This document shows positions 1 through 8,857 of a stretch of 64,000 nt of DNA, piece by piece. Made by a program: the position numbers and the translations under genes. Every line of letters begins with the position of its first letter. The stretch's first letter is position 1. The notes under the pieces are model-generated. The model ran no database searches, was not told the origin of the DNA, and saw nothing but the letters and a program-made list of their open reading frames with translations. This stretch comes from Maribacter_C sp947494565 (lineage in GTDB: Bacteria; Bacteroidota; Bacteroidia; Flavobacteriales; Flavobacteriaceae), in contig NZ_JBLFEP010000001.1 of NCBI RefSeq assembly GCF_047345415.1, positions 1,054,001 to 1,118,000 of the forward strand, written 5' to 3'.

Positions 1-928
1 TCACACAAGCAATAAATAGAATTAGAAATGCAATCCCCAGAACAAGGTAAGCACTACTTCGACTGACTTCGGCATACCCATTTTTGAAACTAGCAAAGGA
101 AATATCGTCTATTGGAAGTAGTCCGAGTTGAACAAATTTTCCATTGGAATTCGGTACCGCCCCTCCCTGTTCGAGGTTTTCAATTGCACCTTGATAATGG
201 AGCTCGGTAAACGAAGTGCTGTTTTTTTCAAATTCCGCTGGCGCAACCCCGTTTTCCAGTTGTACAAATACTTCGTGGTATTGGTTGCTCCAAGTTTCCA
301 AAGTCTCGGCGTACTGGGCGTTTTTCTCAAATCGAAGGACGATTTCAAAGTCTAGGGAACTCTCGTCTGGATTATCCTTTGAAACCGCTCGAACTACAAA
401 AGGCTCTAGTTGTCCTTTGATGAGGATGTTTATGGTTTGACCAATAGGGTTCTGATTTCCGAACAATTTGCTCGCCGTTGTCTCCGTAACTACTGCAGCA
501 GAGAGGTCTTGTAATGGGCTCTCTTTGTCTCCCTCGACAATAGGAAAGCTGAACATCGCAAAGAAATCGACATCGGCCCATACCGCATCCAAATTAATCT
601 CTTTTTCATAATACTGGGTCAAGACATCCTCTTCAAGAAATCGTGTTATCTTATCGACACCGGCCACCTCCGATTGCAGGGCTTGGGCGAAAGGGGTGGG
701 TTGGCTGGTACCTACTTCTTTTCCCTTGGGGGTCTGCCATTCTAGATAGGTTTTGTAGAGCCGATCGCCATTGGCGTGAAATCTATCATACGAAAGTTCG
801 TGTAGCGAATCCATGGTCAATAGAATAGCAACTCCGAAGGCGACCGAGAGACCGACCACATTCAGAAGCGCGAAGGTCTTATCTTTCATGAGGTTTCGCC
901 ATGCAATTTTTAAATAGTTTTTCAGCAT
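1..928 (-). CDS. FtsX/MacB-type ABC transporter permease, 3' part outside window (permease 14 of the array)
   Basis: Open frame of 309 codons that runs off the left edge, so only the N-terminal half is visible. It begins MLKNYLKIAWRNLM, the start shared by the paralogues downstream of position 985. One membrane segment follows at about residues 18-42, then a long periplasmic MacB-type core domain with the family motifs FPIVEGD and NPIGQ. The second membrane segment is just beginning (YLVLGIAFLILFIAC) at the edge. It lies 56 bp after the end of the preceding permease gene and is read in the same direction, so it belongs to the same transcript. By homology it should be an inner-membrane permease driven by a separate ATPase; the substrate is unknown. 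The array may continue further left. Confidence 0.9.
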   Translation of the reverse strand, partial: MLKNYLKIAWRNLMKDKTFALLNVVGLSVAFGVAILLTMDSLHELSYDRFHANGDRLYKTYLEWQTPKGKEVGTSQPTPFAQALQSEVAGVDKITRFLEEDVLTQYYEKEINLDAVWADVDFFAMFSFPIVEGDKESPLQDLSAAVVTETTASKLFGNQNPIGQTINILIKGQLEPFVVRAVSKDNPDESSLDFEIVLRFEKNAQYAETLETWSNQYHEVFVQLENGVAPAEFEKNSTSFTELHYQGAIENLEQGGAVPNSNGKFVQLGLLPIDDISFASFKNGYAEVSRSSAYLVLGIAFLILFIACV

Positions 929-984
929 TGTGTTCTTTATTATTTAGAACCTCATAGGTCTTGCCGACCAGTGAGGTATGTGTT

Positions 985-3420
985 TTAATCTGTGCGCAGG
1001 CTTTTTACCGGATTGACGATGGCTGCCTTTATACTCTGATAACTCACCGTTAGTATGGCAATACCAATGGCCAATAACGCTGCCAAGGCAAATACCCACC
1101 AAGGGATATCGATCCGATAGGAAAAATCTTCAAGCCATTTGTTCATGACAAACCAACCCACAGGGAGTGAAATGAGTATGGCAATGCCGACCATTTTCAA
1201 GAAATCAGTGGTCAATCGATACGAGATTTGTGCAACACTGGCACCCAAAACTTTTCGAACACCGATTTCTTTGGTTCTTTTTTGTGCATTAAATGCAGCG
1301 AGACCAAAAAGACCAAGACAGGCTATTAAAATCGACAGTATGGTAAAGACAATAAAAATCCGTCCTAGTTTTTGCTCCGCCTCATAGGTGCTATTGAATG
1401 ACTCGTCCATAAAGCGATAGCTGAAAGGTTGCCCTGGCGCCATTTTATTCCAGATGGATTCGATGCTGGACACCGCACCCGAGATATCACTAGTATTCAA
1501 CTTCACCGCCATTGTGCCTGTTGAATTATCCAAGAAAAGACCCAATGCGGAAACATTTTCCCGCAGGGACTCAAAATGAAAATCTTTGACCACACCGATT
1601 ATTGTATAGTAGCCCTTTTCATCAAGTTCAACATCTTGAGTAAGTCGCATACCTAAGGCCTTCTCGGGGCCAACCCCTAAAATAGGCAAGGTCGCTTCGT
1701 TGATAATAATAGCTGTGGAATCGGTCACGAATCGAGGGTCAAAATTACGCCCTGCAATAAGCTTCATATCCAAGGTAGGGATGTAGTCATGGTCAACATT
1801 CCAATTCTGCATCTGTATCGCGTTTTCTTGATCGAACAAACCTTCTCTAAAAAACGAAGTATTGTTACGGAAAGAGGGAGTAGGTAAAAAACCGCTTAAT
1901 GTTGCGCTTTCAACATGACCCAATTGGGCCACTTCATTTTTAAAGGCCTTTACCTGACTACCAATGGCATAAGCATCATCTATAAGTACGATCTGGTTTT
2001 TCGTAAAACCAAGATCCTTGCCTTGTATATATTTTAATTGTTGGAAAACTACCAAGGTGCTGACAATCAAAAAAACCGAAATCGCAAATTGAAAGACCAC
2101 CAGGGAATTTCGAATCTTTCCTCCACCTACATTTCCTTGCCCACTTCCTTTTAAGACCGAAACGGGCATAAAACGGGACATGAAAAAAGCGGGATAACTC
2201 CCAGAGAAAAAACCGAGCACGAAAGTTGCGGCTATTAGAATCAACCAGAAGATCGGGTTTGCATATGGAACCGCAATCGATTTTCCGGAAATGTCATTAA
2301 AGAACGGTAAGGCTATGATGGCAACAACCAATGCCAGAAGCAATGAAATAAAGGCAATCAAACCAGATTCTGTCAAAAACTGCCACACCAAATCTCGCTT
2401 GTTCGAACCCAAGGTCTTACGAACCCCTACTTCCTTAGCTCTTTTAAGGGAATGGGCCGTAGAAAGGTTCATAAAATTCACACTGGCAAGAACGATTAAA
2501 AAAATAGCGATGAATGATAGAATATAGACATTCTGAATACTGCTGTTCGCACTCAGTTCAGCTTGCCGATTGATCGAATGCAAATGAACATCCGTCAATG
2601 GCATCGTCTGATATCGCATGTAGTTACCAGAAGCTTCAAACGCCTCTTTGGTCATCCCCGGCATAGATTGTTGAACCCAAGGAATCATATACTTTTCAAG
2701 TATACTTTGTAAGGGGGCCTTAAAATCGGCACTGTTTACGCTAGGGATCAACTTTACAAACGTAAAATAGTTCATACTGCCCCAATGGTCTTCCCGAGAA
2801 CCGGCGTTACCGGCCATAGCCATAAATACACTGTGTTCTCGAAGCAACGAGTTTTTGGGCAGGTCTTCAATGATTCCGGTTACTGTATACGTATCCGTAT
2901 TATTCAAGAGCATATTTTTACCCAGGGCATTCTGAATTCCAAAATGTTTTTCGGCCGCCGTTTTCGTAAGCACCAAAGTGTTCGGTTCAGTCAATGCGGT
3001 CTTTGGGTCACCTGCCAACAACTTCAATCCGAAAAAATCAAAGAGGGTAGAATCGGCGAAAGCAACGGCAATTTCCTTCGTATTGGTCTCCGTATCACTC
3101 CTTCGAATGAGTGCGCTGCCGGTATGGCGAAGTCTTACGGTTGACTCCACCTGTGAAAAGTCACGTTGCAGGGTCGCTGCCATTGGGGCGGCCGATTCGG
3201 TCGCTTTGATTTCGGCTCCTCCGAACTTAATATCCGCATCGATGCGATAAATGCGATCTGCATCAGCGAACATTTTGTCAAAGCTCAGTTCGTCGTAGAT
3301 ATAAAGGGAAATGAGAAGTGCTCCAGCCATACCCACAGCAAGGCCGAAAGTATTGAGGAATGCAAAAAAGGGTTGCTTTTTTAAGCTTCTCCAGGCAATT
3401 TTTATGTAGTTCTTGAACAT
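985..3420 (-). CDS. FtsX/MacB-type ABC transporter permease (permease 13, A/F/G subgroup)
   Basis: 811 residues. The layout, which the other array members share, is two repeats of one membrane helix, a periplasmic MacB core domain and three helices. Helices lie near 18-43, 297-320, 352-373, 390-412, 440-461, 690-712, 745-765 and 778-800. The two periplasmic domains span about 45-290 and 465-680. Cytoplasmic coupling motifs EVGVRKTLGSN (about 330-340) and EIGVRKVLGAS (about 718-728) follow the second and sixth helices; such motifs contact the ATPase in FtsX/MacB proteins. No nucleotide-binding domain is present, so ATPase must come in trans. The N-terminus (RSLKKQPFFAFLNTFGLAVG) and the 2nd periplasmic domain start (PTPS) group it with the genes at 13916 and 16393. 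The tail is NPVKSLRTD. Substrate unknown. Confidence 0.93.
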   Translation of the reverse strand: MFKNYIKIAWRSLKKQPFFAFLNTFGLAVGMAGALLISLYIYDELSFDKMFADADRIYRIDADIKFGGAEIKATESAAPMAATLQRDFSQVESTVRLRHTGSALIRRSDTETNTKEIAVAFADSTLFDFFGLKLLAGDPKTALTEPNTLVLTKTAAEKHFGIQNALGKNMLLNNTDTYTVTGIIEDLPKNSLLREHSVFMAMAGNAGSREDHWGSMNYFTFVKLIPSVNSADFKAPLQSILEKYMIPWVQQSMPGMTKEAFEASGNYMRYQTMPLTDVHLHSINRQAELSANSSIQNVYILSFIAIFLIVLASVNFMNLSTAHSLKRAKEVGVRKTLGSNKRDLVWQFLTESGLIAFISLLLALVVAIIALPFFNDISGKSIAVPYANPIFWLILIAATFVLGFFSGSYPAFFMSRFMPVSVLKGSGQGNVGGGKIRNSLVVFQFAISVFLIVSTLVVFQQLKYIQGKDLGFTKNQIVLIDDAYAIGSQVKAFKNEVAQLGHVESATLSGFLPTPSFRNNTSFFREGLFDQENAIQMQNWNVDHDYIPTLDMKLIAGRNFDPRFVTDSTAIIINEATLPILGVGPEKALGMRLTQDVELDEKGYYTIIGVVKDFHFESLRENVSALGLFLDNSTGTMAVKLNTSDISGAVSSIESIWNKMAPGQPFSYRFMDESFNSTYEAEQKLGRIFIVFTILSILIACLGLFGLAAFNAQKRTKEIGVRKVLGASVAQISYRLTTDFLKMVGIAILISLPVGWFVMNKWLEDFSYRIDIPWWVFALAALLAIGIAILTVSYQSIKAAIVNPVKSLRTD

Positions 3421-3446
3421 GTTCTTCGTATTTTGATACTTCTATT

Positions 3447-5855
3447 TCATTCCGAACGCAAACTTTTTACCGGGTTTGCCAATGCTGCTTTTATAGAATG
3501 AAAGCTAACGGTCAACAAGGCAATAAAAGCTACCAAGAACCCAACGCCGATAAATGTCAACGGATTTATCTCTATGCGATACTCGTACCCTTGAATCCAA
3601 TTTTGCATTGCGTACCAGGCCAAGGGAATAGCAATGAGAAGTCCAATAAAGACCAGCTTTAAAAAGTGCAACGAAATCATGGAAACAATGTTCTTTATAG
3701 AGGCGCCCATCACTTTTCGAATACCTATTTCCTTAGTCCGCAGCTCGATGAGCATCAATGAAATAGCGAAAAGTCCAAGGCACGACAAGAAAATTGCAAT
3801 GGTCGAGGCGATTGTGAAAACGCCTGTCAACGTACTTTCCATCTCGTACCATGCCTGAAGGTTTTCATCAAGAAATGAAGCGTTAAAGTCCACATTTCCC
3901 GTTACCTTTTCCCAAGTCGTTTCAAGTCTATTGAGTACTATTTCCGGGTCGTTGGATTTTACCTTTACGAATATATAATTGATGGCCTGATCCGCAGACA
4001 AATGCAATACTATGGGCAAGGACTTCTCAGAAGGGGAATGAGCATTAAAGTCAGGTATGACCCCTATTATTTTACTTCTTGAAGTTTCGTCATCGTCGCC
4101 AAAATATTTTCCGATGGGATCTGTCTCTCCCATGGCTTTGACGAAACTTTCTGTGACTACCGCCATGTTGGTCGTATCCGTGCCAAAACGTTTACTGAAA
4201 TCCCTTCCTTTTACAATTGGGATTTGTAGTGTTTTGAGATAGTCAAAATCTACTAAAAGCTCATCCGCCTGAATTTGATTTTCATTGTACTCAATACCGA
4301 TAATCGATCTGGAAGTCGTTCGGTCTCTACCCCTACCTAAATTACTTCCGCTTCCTGCCAACGATATAACGGCAGGGTCACTAGCCAACTCATTGCGAAG
4401 TCTGTCCAACACTTTCCGGCCATCACTTTGATTGCCAACAGGTATGCTGACTACCTGTTGCTTTTCAAAACCTATGGGTTTTTGTTTTAAAAAATTCAGT
4501 TGTTGTGCCGCAATAAAACTAATGCAAATCAGCAAGGTCGAAATAGCGAATTGGCCGACCAAAAGTGAATTTCGAAGTGTCCCTGGTTTCTTGGCAGACA
4601 CATTTCCTTTCAAAATTTCCACAAGTCTGAAATTGCTCATTTTAAGTGCGGGATATCCCCCGGCAATTAACGTGACCATCATAAAGACACCTCCCATAAT
4701 GGCTAAAAAAGAGGGCTGAAGCAGGGTTGAAATTTCAATACCTCCTCCGAATCGGGCATTGACTTCGGGCAGGAGCTGCGCCGCAAATGCAATACCCATT
4801 ACAAAACCAATGAAGTAGACGAAAAAGGCTTCTCCCCAGAGTTGAAAAAAAAGTTGTTTTTTAAAGGCTCCCAATGTCTTTCTAACACCTAATTCGCGAC
4901 TTCGTTGAAAAGACTGGGCCATGTTTAGATTGATAAAATTGAAACAGGCTATCAACAGAATAAAAGCGCCTAGGCTCATTATCGCATAGATCAGTGCCTT
5001 TGGTGCACCGCGTCTTCCGAAATGAATATCTTCTATATTTATCAGCTTCAAATTGAGCAGTTCATCGGTTTCCTTGGTTTCAGGATGCTCCTGCTTAAGT
5101 CGCTCTAATTGGTCAGGATAATACTTTTCAACAAACGGCGATAGCTTACTTTCAACAAGTGGCAGGTTGCTTTTTTCCAATATTTTGACAAATACGTTCG
5201 ATGAATTAGCATTCCAGCGGTCTTTTTTCGTATCGTACCCGTTCAGGGATTCTATGCGTGCAATTGCATCGAAATGAATACTAGAGTTTTTGGGTGCATC
5301 TTTTGCAATTGCAGATACTATATAAAACTGTTCCTCGCCCGCCTTTCCTATTTTCAACCTTTTACCAATGGGGTCCGTTTCTCCAAAAATGTCTTTCGCT
5401 GTGCTTTCGGCCAGAACAATATTCTGTAGGTCTGAGAGTGCTGCTTTCGAATCTCCCTTGATAATCGGGAAATTGAACAGATCAAAAAATCCGGGTTCCG
5501 TTCTTGTAATCACTCGACTCAGATCTTTATCTTGGTACGAAAAATTTTCCGGTCTTTCTTTATTGACGACCACAGCAAATTCGACATCGCCAATATCGGA
5601 TTTTAGCGCTCTTGACAAGGGCAGGGGCATATTGGTGGTTATTTCTGGCCCTTGTACGTTATTTTCAAAACGAGACACTTTAAACAATCGGCTTTTATCC
5701 TCATGAAAGGAATCAAAGCTCAAATGAAAATATGCGATTAAGAATAACAACGTACAAATCGAAAAAGCCACGGCCAAGCCCATAATATGAATGGTGGCGT
5801 GAAGCTTATTTCTTTTGATGTTCCGCCAAGCGATTTTGAAATAGTTTTTAAACAT
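3447..5855 (-). CDS. FtsX/MacB-type ABC transporter permease (permease 12, WGEA subgroup)
   Basis: 802 residues with the duplicated helix/periplasmic-domain/three-helix plan. The first coupling region reads RELGVRKTLGAFKKQ and continues into QLWGEAFF. The combination GAF.KQ and WGEA recurs only in the gene at 18863, so the two form a subgroup although six full-length permease genes lie between them. The second coupling motif is EIGIRKVMGAS and the tail is NPVKSLRSE. It starts 26 bp upstream of the next gene in the transcript. The start codon is the ATG of MFKNYFKIAWRN, preceded by an A-rich leader ending in GTCGAAAAGC. Upstream of it is the only long gap in the array (5856-6340), so an internal promoter or transcript end is possible here. 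Function inferred from family only. Confidence 0.93.
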   Translation of the reverse strand: MFKNYFKIAWRNIKRNKLHATIHIMGLAVAFSICTLLFLIAYFHLSFDSFHEDKSRLFKVSRFENNVQGPEITTNMPLPLSRALKSDIGDVEFAVVVNKERPENFSYQDKDLSRVITRTEPGFFDLFNFPIIKGDSKAALSDLQNIVLAESTAKDIFGETDPIGKRLKIGKAGEEQFYIVSAIAKDAPKNSSIHFDAIARIESLNGYDTKKDRWNANSSNVFVKILEKSNLPLVESKLSPFVEKYYPDQLERLKQEHPETKETDELLNLKLINIEDIHFGRRGAPKALIYAIMSLGAFILLIACFNFINLNMAQSFQRSRELGVRKTLGAFKKQLFFQLWGEAFFVYFIGFVMGIAFAAQLLPEVNARFGGGIEISTLLQPSFLAIMGGVFMMVTLIAGGYPALKMSNFRLVEILKGNVSAKKPGTLRNSLLVGQFAISTLLICISFIAAQQLNFLKQKPIGFEKQQVVSIPVGNQSDGRKVLDRLRNELASDPAVISLAGSGSNLGRGRDRTTSRSIIGIEYNENQIQADELLVDFDYLKTLQIPIVKGRDFSKRFGTDTTNMAVVTESFVKAMGETDPIGKYFGDDDETSRSKIIGVIPDFNAHSPSEKSLPIVLHLSADQAINYIFVKVKSNDPEIVLNRLETTWEKVTGNVDFNASFLDENLQAWYEMESTLTGVFTIASTIAIFLSCLGLFAISLMLIELRTKEIGIRKVMGASIKNIVSMISLHFLKLVFIGLLIAIPLAWYAMQNWIQGYEYRIEINPLTFIGVGFLVAFIALLTVSFHSIKAALANPVKSLRSE

Positions 5856-6084
5856 GCTTTTCGACTTTTGAAACGGTATTACCTCTCTTCGAATATGTAG
5901 TGTTCACCACCGTTTTTGAAAGTGCTATAAGCGTCTTATTAACAGAAACAAGGTGGTAATGAAACAGCAAAGCCATGTTGGAAAACCCAATAGTGCCTTG
6001 ATTGACGGACAAGGGATTATGCGCAGGCAAAAATCTTAAGTTTCGATAGTCTCGCAGCGGTAGTTTCAAGTGGTTCTTTAGCAT
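5848..6084 (-). pseudogene. remnant of a permease gene start
   Basis: A 78-codon frame that opens with MLKNHLKL, nearly the conserved start of the array permeases, and contains RNLR ten codons later where family members have RNL(R/K). After that the hydrophobic first helix and periplasmic domain are missing, and the rest resembles nothing in the neighbours. The frame ends 8 bases inside the following intact permease gene. I read it as the 5' scar of a lost array member joined to unrelated spacer. A chance small gene is possible, but the match at the start codon and its position between two array genes make a remnant more likely. Confidence 0.5.
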
Positions 6085-6340
6085 CTCGGGTTATTTTTTC
6101 GAAGACCGTTTCATATTCTAAAACACAAGCTTAAAGTAGAGGTCGATTTTCATGCCACACTTGTAACTATTTTAATATTAGCTAATTACATCTAGTTTTG
6201 AATATAGGAGTGACGCAGTGTGTCCAATATTTTGACAGGCTACGTATAATTTTTTTACAGTAGTTCGTTGCCTATTCGAAATCCTCTCTAGACGGACTAA
6301 GGTCAAATGTGCTGTTGCCTAGGTAAGGATAATGTGTTTA
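6085..6340 (-). other. spacer inside permease array, no gene seen
   Basis: AT-rich spacer between the permease ending at 6341 and the remnant starting at 6084. No open frame of note on either strand. On the minus strand a TTG followed 18 bases later by TATATTCA (around 6195-6225) loosely resembles the Bacteroidota housekeeping promoter pattern (TTG, then TAnnTTTG), but two of the four final bases differ, so it is not called as a promoter. With the remnant it makes the largest break in the array. Confidence 0.4.
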
Positions 6341-8728
6341 CTATTCGGTTCGTAGACTACGAATCGGATTGGCGTTGGCCGCCTTGATGGCTTGAAAACT
6401 CACTGTAAACAAAGCGATGGCCATTGAAACCATTGCAGCTGTTAGAAAAACCGACCACCCAATTTCAATGCGATAAGCGAAAGCTTCCAACCATTTTCGC
6501 ATGATAAAAAACGCTATCGGAAAAGCAATGCCCAAAGCGATTAAAACCAATTTCAAAAAATCTTTGGATAGCATTTCGGTAATACTGAAAATACTCGCCC
6601 CAAGCACTTTTCGCACCCCGATTTCCTTTTTCCGCTGCTCTGCCGTGTAGGCCGCTAATCCGAATAGCCCGAGGCAAGCTATAAAAATTGCCAATAGGCA
6701 AAAGGCCAGACCGATATTCGCCGCTTTGCGTTCACGAGCGTAAAGGGCTTCCATTTTCTTATCTAAAAAGGTGTATTCAAAAGCTGAATTCGGTACCACG
6801 TTCTGAAATATGGTCTCCAATTCCCTCATGGTGGTCGATAGGCCCGCACTATTCAAACGAACCAGAACGTATGATTTCGGCTCGCTTTTTCCGTTATGAA
6901 AGGCATACCCCCCAATCGGTTGGTGCAACGATTCGAAGTTGAAATCATCTACTACCCCAGAAATATAGGCACTATTGCCCAACATCATATTCACTCGCTT
7001 TCCGATAGCTTCTTCAGGGCTATACCCCAAGTATTCTATGGCCTTTTTGTTCAAGACTACATCAGTAATGGTATCCCCTTCTTGTTTGACTTCGGGAAGT
7101 GGCTTTCCCGCCAATATTTTCAATTGAAGTACCTCTGTAATACTTGCATCGGAGACATTGGTTTGCACCCCTAGACCCTGCTCGTCATTTTCATCTCGAA
7201 AAAGTGACCTTCCACTAACATCAAGCCCAGGAAAGCCCTGTGCCAGGCCTACTTTGGAGACTGTCGTCAAACTGCTGAATTCTTGTAGCAGTGCCTGTTT
7301 ATTGGTTTCATTACGTATACCACCCGTAGCAATAGCAACTACATTTTCAGGGCTGTACCCCAAATTTTTATCCATCATGAACTGTGTTTGTTGGTATACG
7401 ACCAGCACTCCTATGATCAAAACCACGGAAGACGCGAATTGCAAGACCACCAATCCTTTTCTAATCGTTCCATTGCCTGACTTTCCTAGTTTTTGGCTCA
7501 AAATGGTTTTTGGAGAAAAGCTAGCCAGATAAAATGCAGGGTAGGATCCTGAAATCAAGGTGGTCACAGCCCAAAAAAGAAACAATCCTATAAGAAACTC
7601 ATATCGAAATAACGATTCTAGGTGTATATCGCTATCGGTCAGCATGTTGAACATGGGCATTAACAGTATAGCCATAATCAATCCAATCACTAAGGCCAGT
7701 AGGGTAATGAGTCCTGTTTCGGCATAGAATCTGGCAATAAGGTTTTGGACCGATGCACCCAAGGTTTTGTTGATTCCCACATCTTTCGACCTTTTTTGTG
7801 AACGCGCGGTCATTAGGTTCATATAGTTGACACAGGCAATAATCAAGATAATAAGCCCTAAAATAGACAGATTCCTTATTTCGTTGATATCACCGATTCG
7901 TGTCACATTGGTCTCTGCATATCCCGCGGAATACAAATGTATTTTTTCCAAAGGCTGTAAAGAAAATGTAAACCATTGATTTTCGGCATCTACATTTTTA
8001 TCCAATACTTGCTGCAATTGCTTTTCTGCCGACACAATGGAGGCGTTCTTATTTAGTAAGAGATAGGTTTCAAAACTAGAATTTCCCCATTGGGGGCGTT
8101 TGGCAAATTTGGTGGTGGCGAACGATCCGATCAGGTCACCTTCTAATGTGCTGTTCGATGGGAAGTCTTTAAATACAGCGGTAACCTCCAACTCATATCT
8201 ATCATCTACCTTAATGGTCTTACCGATAGCCTCAATACTTCCAAAGTACTTTCTGGCCGTACTTTCAGAGAGGGCAACCGTGTTGGGCTGCTTTAAACCT
8301 GTTAGGGCATCACCAGCCAATGTTTCCAGTTCGAAAATGCTAAACAATTCGGGGTCACACCAAAAAAACCTACTTTCTGAGAAATTGATATTCCCCACAT
8401 TCACAAAAGCGGACTTTCCAAAATTATGGTGTAGCATTCGGGCCGCTTGGGCTACATCGGGCGCATCGTTTTCAAGAGCAGGGGCCAAGGCAGCAGGAGC
8501 GCGACACCAAACTTCATTGTCGAACACCTCGTCTTTGGTATTGACCAATACCCGATAAATAGCGTCTTTTTTGCCATACTGTTGATCAAAACTAAGTTCA
8601 AAGGCTATAAAGGCAAACAACAGTATCGCAATGGTCAGCCCTATGGAAAGTCCAAGGACATTCAATACGGAAAACATTCGGTCGGTTTTCAAATTCCGCC
8701 AAGCGATCTTAAGATAGTTTTTAAACAT
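6341..8728 (-). CDS. FtsX/MacB-type ABC transporter permease (permease 11, first coupling motif altered)
   Basis: 795 residues with the standard two-repeat permease plan. First periplasmic domain about 45-275 (contains FPSNSTLEGD), second about 450-665. The first cytoplasmic coupling motif reads DVGINKTLGAS, where most paralogues have VGVRK or VGIRK, so a basic residue next to the glycine is replaced by Asn. The second motif, EIGVRKVLGAS, is normal. If the two halves act as a pseudo-dimer on an ATPase homodimer, this protein would have one altered docking side. The tail is NPIRSLRTE. The gene lies 129 bp downstream of the next permease and is followed by the longest spacer in the array. Substrate unknown. 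Confidence 0.93.
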   Translation of the reverse strand: MFKNYLKIAWRNLKTDRMFSVLNVLGLSIGLTIAILLFAFIAFELSFDQQYGKKDAIYRVLVNTKDEVFDNEVWCRAPAALAPALENDAPDVAQAARMLHHNFGKSAFVNVGNINFSESRFFWCDPELFSIFELETLAGDALTGLKQPNTVALSESTARKYFGSIEAIGKTIKVDDRYELEVTAVFKDFPSNSTLEGDLIGSFATTKFAKRPQWGNSSFETYLLLNKNASIVSAEKQLQQVLDKNVDAENQWFTFSLQPLEKIHLYSAGYAETNVTRIGDINEIRNLSILGLIILIIACVNYMNLMTARSQKRSKDVGINKTLGASVQNLIARFYAETGLITLLALVIGLIMAILLMPMFNMLTDSDIHLESLFRYEFLIGLFLFWAVTTLISGSYPAFYLASFSPKTILSQKLGKSGNGTIRKGLVVLQFASSVVLIIGVLVVYQQTQFMMDKNLGYSPENVVAIATGGIRNETNKQALLQEFSSLTTVSKVGLAQGFPGLDVSGRSLFRDENDEQGLGVQTNVSDASITEVLQLKILAGKPLPEVKQEGDTITDVVLNKKAIEYLGYSPEEAIGKRVNMMLGNSAYISGVVDDFNFESLHQPIGGYAFHNGKSEPKSYVLVRLNSAGLSTTMRELETIFQNVVPNSAFEYTFLDKKMEALYARERKAANIGLAFCLLAIFIACLGLFGLAAYTAEQRKKEIGVRKVLGASIFSITEMLSKDFLKLVLIALGIAFPIAFFIMRKWLEAFAYRIEIGWSVFLTAAMVSMAIALFTVSFQAIKAANANPIRSLRTE

Positions 8729-8857
8729 GGTATTTCGGTTTTTGTCTTTTCTTTACCTCAGCGATAAGGAAAAAAATGAGATTGATTCAATTTATCTATA
8801 GCACACCTTATGCTTTTTATCGTCACATTTGAGTCTATAAGCATCTTTAAGAGTACC

